Positions 1 to 5,911 of a stretch of 64,000 bases of DNA are shown here, piece after piece (position 1 is the first letter of the stretch; every line of letters begins with the position of its first letter). The notes under the pieces were generated by a model. That model saw nothing but the letters and a program-made list of their open reading frames with translations, made no database searches and was not told where the DNA came from. This DNA comes from an uncultured Eubacterium sp. (GTDB lineage: Bacteria > Bacillota > Clostridia > Lachnospirales > Lachnospiraceae): positions 208,515-272,514 of the forward strand of contig CAJUAU010000002.1 of the NCBI GenBank assembly GCA_910584645.1, written 5' to 3'. The translations under genes and the position numbers were made by a program.

Positions 1-760
1 AGGGCAGGAGTATCCGGGAATCCAGCTGGCAGAAATCAGTATTTTCTGCAGCCGGGTGCTCTGGGATCATAGCCCCCTTCTCCAATATGCCCACCACCCT
101 GCAAGGGTAAACATATCCCCAGCACCAGAGGCTGAACTCATCTCCCGGTTTCATGATCCCCTTATAATCGCTTCCCAGGAGGACGGGGATGGGGTCCGAC
201 CAGTGATCCAGTTTCAGATTCTGCTCCGTGAAGCCCTCTCCCTCCTGGGTTCCCAGACCAAAATAACGGTACGCACCCAGATCGATCCGAGCCCCCTTCA
301 TATTCAGCAGACTGCATACCCCCTCATCTCCAAAATCCGCCATATATGCTTCTCTCCGCGTCTCCAGCTGAAAATTGAAATAGCTTCTGTCACCAAAAAA
401 ACGTTTCACATCCTCTTCTTTCATGATGATGTTAGGTATTTCCACTGAAATAATAGGACAATCTCTGGAGGACTTGAGGGTTTCATAATATTCCATCATG
501 TTTTGGCAGCCCGTGGCCGTCATCAGACTTTCCTCGATCTCACTGTCATTTTCCGTCATAAGATCCAAGGGACACCAGGTTCTGTCTCCCACCTGCTGCG
601 TCGATTCATGATGACGCTCCCCTAAACCAAAGTAGTAAGAGCCCATGATCACCGTCATTACAAGACTGATGGAAAACATAACCATCAGCAGCAGATTCTT
701 CAGCAGACTCTTATGAAAACTCCGAAAAAATTCCTCAGCCATAAATCTTATTTTTCGCAT
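1..760 (-). CDS. FtsX-like ABC permease, copy A (partial, runs off the window)
   Basis: The reading frame is open on the minus strand from an ATG at 760 to the window edge, giving about 253 residues. It aligns without net indels to the first 253 residues of the neighbouring permease at 1225..2568, so I read it as an intact but truncated paralogue. An AGGAG ribosome binding site lies 6 bases before the start. Residues about 15-40 form one membrane helix, followed by a large domain predicted outside the membrane. The C-terminal membrane part is outside the window. By family knowledge this resembles the MacB/FtsX type of permease. With the small secreted protein upstream at 810..1163 it forms one unit of a tandem duplication. 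The substrate is unknown; a role in export of, or immunity to, the secreted protein is inference. Confidence 0.75.
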   Translation of the reverse strand, partial: MRKIRFMAEEFFRSFHKSLLKNLLLMVMFSISLVMTVIMGSYYFGLGERHHESTQQVGDRTWCPLDLMTENDSEIEESLMTATGCQNMMEYYETLKSSRDCPIISVEIPNIIMKEEDVKRFFGDRSYFNFQLETRREAYMADFGDEGVCSLLNMKGARIDLGAYRYFGLGTQEGEGFTEQNLKLDHWSDPIPVLLGSDYKGIMKPGDEFSLWCWGYVYPCRVVGILEKGAMIPEHPAAENTDFCQLDSRILLP

Positions 761-809
761 AGACAACTCCTAATCTAAATCTAAGGACCAACGGGCGTCA
801 AAACCAAAA

Positions 810-1163
810 TTAATTTTGTGTCCACTCTACTTTGCTTCCACCACCGATTCGATAATTATGTTTGGCATCCGCAAAATAACTAACAGATTTAGAACGGACA
901 TCTACAATCCCCTTGCCTTCCCAATAACTCCATTCTCCTCCAGCAATTTGGGCTCCTACTTTCAAATTATGCCCATATCCTCTGTCATCGTAACTTGATA
1001 CTTTTGTATAACTGTAATAGCCTTTTTTATCCTTATCTCTTTTACCATACCGATCGACAGATCCCTGAGCTACAGATGAAACCATACAAACTGCCATCAT
1101 GGTCAGAAACAGTCCTGCCACTGCCTTTTTACCATTCTTCAATATATTCTTCATATTTATCAT
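810..1163 (-). CDS. Small secreted protein, lactococcin-972-like, copy A
   Basis: 117 residues. A basic N-terminus and a hydrophobic stretch (about residues 14-33) form a Sec signal peptide, with cleavage likely near Ala-Gln-Gly. The mature part is rich in Tyr, Gly, Ser and charged residues, has no cysteine, and contains the block GYYSYTKVSSYDDRGYGHN, which is identical in copy B at 2625..2972. The tail after this block differs between copies. Small size, signal peptide, the central Tyr/His-rich block and the adjacent permease recall the lactococcin 972 bacteriocin family, but similarity by eye is weak, so the family is tentative. GGAG lies 10 bases before the ATG. The protein could instead be a signalling or envelope-stress peptide. 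Confidence 0.72.
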   Translation of the reverse strand: MINMKNILKNGKKAVAGLFLTMMAVCMVSSVAQGSVDRYGKRDKDKKGYYSYTKVSSYDDRGYGHNLKVGAQIAGGEWSYWEGKGIVDVRSKSVSYFADAKHNYRIGGGSKVEWTQN

Positions 1164-1224
1164 TTCTTTCGTTCTCCTTTTGTAGTTTTCTGTTTTCTCT
1201 TAGCATTTCTTGAAATTTTTTTAT

Positions 1225-2568
1225 TTAATCCTTCTGACGGATCAGATGTTCCGTATCGACACCCCGCATCAGAAATGCAACAACTCCTATGCCAGCCACA
1301 AACACCAGACCTGCGATCATACACGCCGTTCTCATGATGGCTCCTGACATATAATCTACACTTTCTCTTACAAACACAAATCTGCTTGCCAAAACTCCGG
1401 GCAGGAGGATCACGGCAATCTCCAGCAGGAGCGGAACCAGGATCATACTCAGAGAACATCCATTCATCAGATATATGCCATAAACCCTGCTGTTGGACTG
1501 TATCTTGTCATAAAAGGTGATAAAAATACCATACAGTGTAAAACTGGACAAAGTAACAGACAAGATCAGCAGGATTCTAATGCTGACAACCGATTCCTTC
1601 CGCAGCAGATCCACTCCCATAGTGGTACCTATCACCTGAACCGGCGGAAGTTCAAACTCTTTTCCCACATCCCGGAACACGGCGACCTGTTCTTTCACTT
1701 TTCCTTCCGGAATCTGTGCAATTCCAGCTTCTAAACTCAAATAAGAAAGGTATGCATATTTTTTGATCTCATCTACTGTCTCAGCAGGTTCTGACACCTG
1801 AATGTCAAAGGGTAAAAGTATCCGGGAATCCAACTGACAGAAATCGGTATTAGGAGAAGCCGGATATTCCGGGATCATAGCCCCCTTCTCCAATATGCCT
1901 GCCACCCTGCAGGGGTAAACATATCCCCAACACCGGAGACTGAACTCATCCCCTGGCCTCATGATACCCTTATAATCGCTTCCTAGCAGGATGGGTATGG
2001 GATCTGACCAGTGGGCCAGTCTCAGATTCTGCTCCGTAAAGCCCTCTCCCTCCTGGGTTGTGAGACCAAAATGTCGATAAGCCCTCATGTCAACTCGCGC
2101 TCCTTTCATCTCCAGCAGGCTGCATATCCCCTCTTCCCCAAACTCCGCCATAAATGCCTCTTTCCGTGTTTCTAGCAAGAAATTCAAATAGCATCTGTCA
2201 TCAAAAATGTGCTTTACATCCTCTTCTTTCATGATAATTCCTGGTATTTCCACTGAAATTATAGGACAATCCTTAGAGGACCTTATGGTTTCATAATAAT
2301 CCATCAAATTTTGGCAGCCCGTGACCGTCATTAGACTATCTTCAATCTCACTGTCATTTTCCGCCATAAACTCCAAAGGACACCAGATTCTGTCCCCCAC
2401 CTGCTGTGTTATATCAGGATATCGGTCTCCCAGATCAAAGTAGTAGGAGCCCATGATCACTGTCATCACAAGACTGATGGAAAACATAACCATCAGCAGC
2501 AGATTCTTCAGCAAACTCTTATGAAAACTCCGGAAAAATTCCTCAGTCATAAATCTTATTTTTCTCAT
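1225..2568 (-). CDS. FtsX-like ABC permease, copy B
   Basis: 447 residues. One N-terminal membrane helix (about 17-40) is followed by about 280 residues predicted outside the membrane and three C-terminal helices (about 330-352, 368-395, 410-435). This is the topology of MacB/FtsX-type single-half permeases. No ATPase is encoded in this operon; the only ABC ATPase in the window is at 5177..5911. The first 253 residues have a close paralogue at 1..760. The start is oddly arranged: three AGT triplets separate the AGGAG site from the ATG (12 bases), whereas copy A has 6. The gene follows its cognate secreted protein (2625..2972). Function in transport or self-protection is inferred from context only. 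Confidence 0.8.
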   Translation of the reverse strand: MRKIRFMTEEFFRSFHKSLLKNLLLMVMFSISLVMTVIMGSYYFDLGDRYPDITQQVGDRIWCPLEFMAENDSEIEDSLMTVTGCQNLMDYYETIRSSKDCPIISVEIPGIIMKEEDVKHIFDDRCYLNFLLETRKEAFMAEFGEEGICSLLEMKGARVDMRAYRHFGLTTQEGEGFTEQNLRLAHWSDPIPILLGSDYKGIMRPGDEFSLRCWGYVYPCRVAGILEKGAMIPEYPASPNTDFCQLDSRILLPFDIQVSEPAETVDEIKKYAYLSYLSLEAGIAQIPEGKVKEQVAVFRDVGKEFELPPVQVIGTTMGVDLLRKESVVSIRILLILSVTLSSFTLYGIFITFYDKIQSNSRVYGIYLMNGCSLSMILVPLLLEIAVILLPGVLASRFVFVRESVDYMSGAIMRTACMIAGLVFVAGIGVVAFLMRGVDTEHLIRQKD

Positions 2569-2586
2569 AGACTACTACTACTCCTA
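2569..2586 (-). promoter_or_regulatory. Ribosome binding site with AGT triplet expansion
   Basis: On the minus strand the permease B start reads AGGAG-TAGTAGTAGTCT-ATG; the matching site of permease A reads AGGAG-TTGTCT-ATG. The extra six bases are AGT repeats and move the Shine-Dalgarno away from its best distance. This may lower translation, or vary if the triplet run changes length. Confidence 0.6.
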
Positions 2587-2624
2587 ATCTAAATTTAAGG
2601 ACTAACGGACGCCAAAACCAGAAC

Positions 2625-2972
2625 TTATTTATTACCTGACCACTCTACTCTGCTACCACTGCCGATCTGATAACTGTGCCAGGCTGTTCCAGCATTAGAA
2701 CTAGACGCTGATCTAACTGATACTGTCCCAATACCACTCATATATGTCCAACTTACGTTACCAATTTTGGCTCCCACTTTCAGATTATGCCCATATCCTC
2801 TGTCATCGTAACTTGACACTTTGGTATAACTGTAATAGCCATTATTATCCTTCTTTCTTACTCCATATCGATCTGGGGCTGCCTGTGTTACAGATGAAAC
2901 CATACAAACTGCCAACATGGTCAGAACCAGTCCTGCCACTGCTTTTTTACCATTCTTCATTAACTTCTTCAT
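2625..2972 (-). CDS. Small secreted protein, lactococcin-972-like, copy B
   Basis: 115 residues from the ATG at 2972. An in-frame ATG at 2981 abuts the AAAGGA site with no spacing, so the inner start (9 bases away) is preferred. The signal peptide ends near Thr-Gln-Ala-Ala; the mature part starts around Pro-Asp-Arg-Tyr-Gly. It shares GYYSYTKVSSYDDRGYGHN and LKVGA with copy A, while the C-terminal third has diverged, and both end with a GSKVEW/GSRVEW-like motif. It is the first full-size gene of the leftward operon driven from the promoter at 3306-3334, after a leader ORF. The family assignment to lactococcin 972 is tentative for the same reasons as for copy A. Confidence 0.72.
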   Translation of the reverse strand: MKKLMKNGKKAVAGLVLTMLAVCMVSSVTQAAPDRYGVRKKDNNGYYSYTKVSSYDDRGYGHNLKVGAKIGNVSWTYMSGIGTVSVRSASSSNAGTAWHSYQIGSGSRVEWSGNK

Positions 2973-3027
2973 GTTAATCATTCCTTTCGTTTTTTATTTA
3001 CATTATTTTCTGTTTTCTCATAATTTC

Positions 3028-3091
3028 TGTGCATGGTTTTTGCACATCCCGAGTTTTGCAAAAACTTGCTAATAAGTTTGTCAGAACTTAT
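3028..3091. repeat. Dispersed palindromic repeat, three-hairpin unit
   Basis: Three consecutive inverted repeats: TGTGCA-N7-TGCACA (3028-3046), GAGTTTT-gc-AAAAACTT (3051-3067) and ATAAGTT-N6-AACTTAT (3072-3091). The same three modules in the same circular order form the tandem 79-bp repeat at 62651-62836, about 60 kb away. The sequence between modules is also similar, so this is a family of dispersed intergenic elements rather than chance. Confidence 0.75.
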
Positions 3092-3100
3092 TATTTTCTC

Positions 3101-3129
3101 TTGACATTTCTTCATAATTCATAGATAAT
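3101..3129 (+). promoter_or_regulatory. Plus-strand promoter upstream of a hairpin-terminator
   Basis: TTGACA (3101-3106), a 17-base spacer and GATAAT (3124-3129). Transcription starting near 3136 would run almost directly into the hairpin and T-run at 3149-3194, making a transcript of about 60 nt antisense to the leader ORF on the other strand. Confidence 0.6.
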
Positions 3130-3135
3130 ATAAGT

Positions 3136-3194
3136 GTTATGTATCTCGGCGTTCTTTTCGGTATTGCACTACCATATGAAAAGAACGCTTTTTT
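3136..3194 (+). ncRNA. Candidate short antisense RNA ending in an intrinsic terminator, copy 1
   Basis: The hairpin has an outer 11-bp stem GCGTTCTTTTC/GAAAAGAACGC (3149-3159 with 3178-3188), an inner stem GGTA/TACC (3160-3163 with 3170-3173), a 3' ATAT bulge and then six T (3189-3194). The copy at 9702-9747 keeps both stems although bases differ (inner stem GGCA/TGCC; an A-to-G change in the outer stem gives a GU pair). This covariation supports a folded RNA. The T-run follows the plus strand, so on that strand it is a terminator. On the minus strand the same hairpin lies at the end of a leader ORF, so which strand is functional is open. Confidence 0.45.
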
Positions 3195-3234
3195 CAATTT
3201 CTTCTCTGTAAACGGATTTAATATTCTTATACAT
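3169..3234 (-). CDS. Leader peptide ORF, copy 1 (21 residues)
   Basis: ATG at 3234 is preceded at 5-6 bases by GGGGAGGTGA, one of the strongest ribosome binding sites in the window. The ORF stops at 3169. Its last residues read IEKSVLFIW, matching IEKSALFIW in the second leader ORF at 9719..9781. The end of the ORF forms one arm of the covarying hairpin. It follows a TTGACA-17-TATATT promoter and precedes the secreted-protein gene at 2972. It could be a translated attenuator, a small toxin-like or signal peptide, or a translation-coupling device. It is too short to classify by sequence. Confidence 0.6.
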   Translation of the reverse strand: MYKNIKSVYREEIEKSVLFIW

Positions 3235-3305
3235 TCTTTCACCTCCCCTTTTAAATCAGCAGCAAGAACATTCTCCCTTATTTTTCCTTCCTGTTGCTTG
3301 GTATA

Positions 3306-3334
3306 AATATACTACAATAATTTATATTTGTCAA
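3306..3334 (-). promoter_or_regulatory. Promoter of the leftward secreted-protein operon
   Basis: On the minus strand TTGACA (3329-3334), a 17-base spacer and TATATT (3306-3311). Transcription would start near 3299, leaving about 65 bases before the leader ORF. The -35 box touches the inverted repeat at 3334-3356. Confidence 0.8.
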
Positions 3335-3356
3335 ATACTATTTATATAAAAGTATT
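3334..3356. promoter_or_regulatory. Candidate PadR operator, site 1
   Basis: Inverted repeat ATACT-N11-AGTAT directly upstream of the leftward -35 box and between it and the rightward padR promoter. The same repeat, with the same spacing and the same position relative to TTGACA, lies at 9881-9903 before the second leftward operon. PadR proteins usually bind dyads of this size at their own promoter; binding here is inference. Confidence 0.6.
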
Positions 3357-3369
3357 TTGCATAAAATAT

Positions 3370-3398
3370 TTGACTTTTTTCCCATTTTCATGTACAAT
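3370..3398 (+). promoter_or_regulatory. Promoter of the padR operon
   Basis: TTGACT (3370-3375), 17 bases, TACAAT (3393-3398). It lies 59 bases upstream of the padR ATG and about 14 bases from the candidate operator, which is compatible with autoregulation. Confidence 0.75.
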
Positions 3399-3456
3399 GT
3401 AGGTATTCTCCCTTACCAGAAACTTTAAATAAAAGACGAACCGAAGGCTGGTATCT

Positions 3457-3801
3457 ATGACAAAACAAACTCGAAAGCAAAATAACATAAAGCGGGGCAC
3501 GATCGAACTCGTTCTTCTTCTTTTATTACAAAAGGGGCAAAAGTACGGATATCAATTATCCCAGGAGCTCGAAGAATTCAGCGACGGTGAATATGAGCTG
3601 AAAGAGGCCACGATGTACCCCACATTATATCGTTTAACACAAAATGGACATTTGACCTGCAACCAGGTAAAAGTAGGTGTCCGCCGTACTCGTGTATATT
3701 ATGAAATCACATCTTCTGGCCGGGAACATTTGCAGAACCTTAAGCAGGAATATGCTTCCATAACTGGTGCTGTAGATAAAATTATGAAAAATACCAAGTA
3801 A
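3457..3801 (+). CDS. PadR-family transcriptional regulator
   Basis: 114 residues with the typical PadR winged helix: an N-terminal segment ending in IKRGTIELVLLLLLQKG, the YGYQLSQEL helix and the motif EATMYPTLYRLTQNGHL, followed by the wing (GVRRTRVYYEIT) and a short C-terminal dimerisation helix. Such proteins are usually repressors that respond to a small molecule or envelope stress. It opens a rightward operon with three small membrane or secreted proteins and is divergent from the leftward secreted-protein operon. Identical dyads in front of both leftward operons suggest it controls both. The inducer is not evident. Confidence 0.93.
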   Translation: MTKQTRKQNNIKRGTIELVLLLLLQKGQKYGYQLSQELEEFSDGEYELKEATMYPTLYRLTQNGHLTCNQVKVGVRRTRVYYEITSSGREHLQNLKQEYASITGAVDKIMKNTK

Positions 3802-3823
3802 TATTACGATGGAGGACCAGATC

Positions 3824-4243
3824 TTGGATAATAAAGTGCTAAAAAAATATCTTCGCCAGGTAAAACATATTTATCACGGAGACAAAAAACTTAAAAAACA
3901 GTTCCTTCAGGATGTAGAAGACGCTCTTTTATGTTATGCAGAATCCCATCCCGGCTGCTCCTATGATGATGTCGTTCATAAATTCGGGACACCAGAGGAA
4001 CTTCGCGAATCTTTTGCTTACTCTGATATGTTAAAAAAACGAAGTATATTATTATACCGGTTTGTTATCCTTTTCGCTGTCCTCATAACAGTGTTGATCA
4101 TATTATTTACAGCTAATTATATCCATAATTCTTTTGGTCACTCAAAAGGACATTACATTGAATACACAAATCGAAAAGATACGACAGATACCAGCCCTAC
4201 ACCGCTGAAACGTACCCCTTATAAGGAGTACACACTTGATTAA
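3824..4243 (+). CDS. Small single-pass membrane protein (DUF6120-like, tentative)
   Basis: 139 residues if translated from TTG at 3824, which has GGAGG 8 bases upstream. An ATG at 3809 would add five residues but has no ribosome binding site, since the GGAGG lies inside it. The N-terminal 80 residues are hydrophilic and resemble the helical domain of the PadR-associated DUF1700/DUF6120 group (FLQDVEDALL, VVHKFGTPEEL). One membrane helix spans about residues 75-98, followed by a Thr/Pro-rich tail predicted outside. In these families the gene is usually paired with a PadR regulator, and the protein may act as membrane sensor or partner. The exact family name is from memory. Confidence 0.8.
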   Translation: MDNKVLKKYLRQVKHIYHGDKKLKKQFLQDVEDALLCYAESHPGCSYDDVVHKFGTPEELRESFAYSDMLKKRSILLYRFVILFAVLITVLIILFTANYIHNSFGHSKGHYIEYTNRKDTTDTSPTPLKRTPYKEYTLD

Positions 4244-4256
4244 GGAGATGATACTT

Positions 4257-4745
4257 ATGAAAAGAATACTATCCTTTTTGTTTATACTGACACTGATCAC
4301 CTGCTTTGTACATACCCCGGCTGCTTCGGCGGCTACATCGGCACCCCGGGTTAAGACCACCATTACTAAAGAGGAAGACGGAGGCTATTATGTAGAGATG
4401 ATTACCGAGACCAGTCCCCTGTCCCCCTATGGTATCAGCCCCTGCAGCGCCAGCGCGGCCACAGTAAGACAAACAAGAAATATCGAATATTATAATTCAA
4501 GCAATTCTCTCTGCTGGCGGTATTCCCTGACGGGAATCTTTCACTACATTACCGGGATCAGTGCTGCGTGTGATGATTCCTGGGCAAAAGTGACGATCTA
4601 CAACCCCACTTATTCCCTATATGATGAAAAGCACTCCCACTCCGGGAGCACCGCCACGGGAACGATCAAAATGAGACGTCAAACACTGATAAAAAGCAAA
4701 ACTATTTCTATTACATGCAGCAAAAACGGAACTTTTAGTTATTAA
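4257..4745 (+). CDS. Secreted protein (DUF6147-like, tentative)
   Basis: 162 residues from the ATG at 4257, which has AAGGAG 9 bases before it; an upstream in-frame ATG at 4236 lacks a site. The signal peptide covers about residues 1-25, with cleavage near Ala-Ser-Ala. The mature part carries three cysteines (in SPCSAS, SLCWRY and ITCSKNG) plus AACDDSW, and is rich in Ser, Thr and Tyr; the pattern suggests a small beta-rich secreted domain. It lies between two small membrane proteins in the padR operon. I associate this type with DUF6147, but the link is from memory. No enzymatic motif is visible. Confidence 0.8.
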   Translation: MKRILSFLFILTLITCFVHTPAASAATSAPRVKTTITKEEDGGYYVEMITETSPLSPYGISPCSASAATVRQTRNIEYYNSSNSLCWRYSLTGIFHYITGISAACDDSWAKVTIYNPTYSLYDEKHSHSGSTATGTIKMRRQTLIKSKTISITCSKNGTFSY

Positions 4746-4756
4746 CGGAGACTTCT

Positions 4757-5077
4757 ATGAACCAGAAAAAAGAATTAAAAAAGATTGCCAGACAAGCATT
4801 TCCCCTTTTCAGGTATTCTTTTTTTGAGGGAAGAAACTATAGAAAAAGCCTATATAACGAGATGTCTGCCTATTGGCACAATCATCCGGAGACCTTATCG
4901 GAAGATATAAGAGATTTATTCTGCGGAGAAGAAAGCATGGATGAGGAGTATACAAACATCGGTATTCCCCAAAAAGCAAAGATGTGTTTCATTATTTTAG
5001 GATTATTGATCATTATCTGTGTTGCACTTTTCTTTATTTCTGGTTCATGGGATGCCCCTACGATTACAACGAATTGA
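4757..5077 (+). CDS. Small tail-anchored membrane protein
   Basis: 106 residues: a basic, hydrophilic N-terminal domain of about 70 residues, then one membrane helix (about 78-98) and a short tail. A GGAG site lies 6-7 bases before the ATG. The N-terminal half (KIARQAFPLFRY, EMSAYWHNHPETLSEDIRDLF) resembles the helical domain of the protein at 3824..4243, so the two may be distant paralogues. It is the last gene of the padR operon, followed by a strong terminator. Function unknown; a membrane partner of the PadR system is a guess. Confidence 0.75.
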   Translation: MNQKKELKKIARQAFPLFRYSFFEGRNYRKSLYNEMSAYWHNHPETLSEDIRDLFCGEESMDEEYTNIGIPQKAKMCFIILGLLIIICVALFFISGSWDAPTITTN

Positions 5078-5113
5078 TGTAAGGGATACACTTTATTCTA
5101 CTGAAAGAAATTT

Positions 5114-5163
5114 AACCGGGAATATTTTTAACATCATAAAATATTCCCGGTTGCTGTTTTTTC
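5114..5163 (+). terminator. Strong, possibly bidirectional terminator
   Basis: A 15-bp perfect stem AACCGGGAATATTTT (5114-5128) with its complement (5138-5152), a 9-base loop, and a T-run at 5157-5162. It ends the rightward padR operon and lies just past the end of the convergent ABC ATPase gene. Confidence 0.88.
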
Positions 5164-5176
5164 TTCAAAAAACTTC

Positions 5177-5911
5177 TCATTTTTTTCCTGAGCTTATTGA
5201 GTTCTCACCAAAATAATACATATACACATCTTCCAGATTGTTCCCCTGGACTTTTTCGATCAGTGCCGCAGGCACATCATCAGCAGCTAATATCCCCTCT
5301 TTCATGATCAGAATCCTGTCAGCGATGCTCTCTACATCACTTACTACGTGGGTTGCCAGTAAAATAATTTTATCCTCAGAGATCCGCCTGATATAGTTCC
5401 GCAGATTTACCCTTTCTTTGGGATCCAGACCTGCCGTGGGTTCATCCAGAATCAGAATTTTAGGATCTCCCAGCAGCGCCTGGGCAAGAAGGGTGCGTTG
5501 CCGCATCCCCCCGGAAAACTCCTCCATTTTTAAATCTGCTACATGTGAAAGATTTACCACCCGAAGCAGCTGTTCAATTTGCTCTTTTGCCCTCTTTCTT
5601 GCTATCCCCTTTAATTCTGCCATATAAAAAAGAAACATTCTCGCCGAAAAATTATCATAATACCCCTGCTGCTGGGGCATATAACCCACCAATGCCCGAA
5701 AAGAAGCTCCTAATTTCAGAATATCAACTCCGTCATAAAGAATACTTCCCCCGGTACGGCGCACGTTATCTGTGATCAAATTCATCAATGTACTTTTCCC
5801 TGCACCGTTTGCTCCTAACATTCCATATACCCCTTTAGAAAAAGAATAATTAAATCCTTTTAACACCTCTTTATGTCCGTACCTTTTCACTAGATTTTCA
5901 ATCCTTAACAT
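5177..5911 (-). CDS. ABC transporter ATP-binding protein
   Basis: 244 residues with a complete nucleotide-binding domain: Walker A GANGAGKST (about residue 33), Q-loop at GYMPQQ, signature FSGGMRQR, Walker B ILILDEP with the following AGLDP, and the H-loop LLATH. It energises a transporter or an envelope-protection complex at the membrane. The start overlaps the end of the two-half permease (5898..7943) by 14 bases, so the two are coupled. By context it belongs to the operon secreted protein, lipoprotein, permease, ATPase. Similar ATPase/permease pairs accompany lactococcin-972 type loci; the substrate is unknown. Confidence 0.92.
   Translation of the reverse strand: MLRIENLVKRYGHKEVLKGFNYSFSKGVYGMLGANGAGKSTLMNLITDNVRRTGGSILYDGVDILKLGASFRALVGYMPQQQGYYDNFSARMFLFYMAELKGIARKRAKEQIEQLLRVVNLSHVADLKMEEFSGGMRQRTLLAQALLGDPKILILDEPTAGLDPKERVNLRNYIRRISEDKIILLATHVVSDVESIADRILIMKEGILAADDVPAALIEKVQGNNLEDVYMYYFGENSISSGKK

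Noticed and set aside
1..760. Pseudogene interpretation of permease A
   Set aside because: The frame aligns with permease B without net indel or stop over 253 codons; truncation is due only to the window edge.
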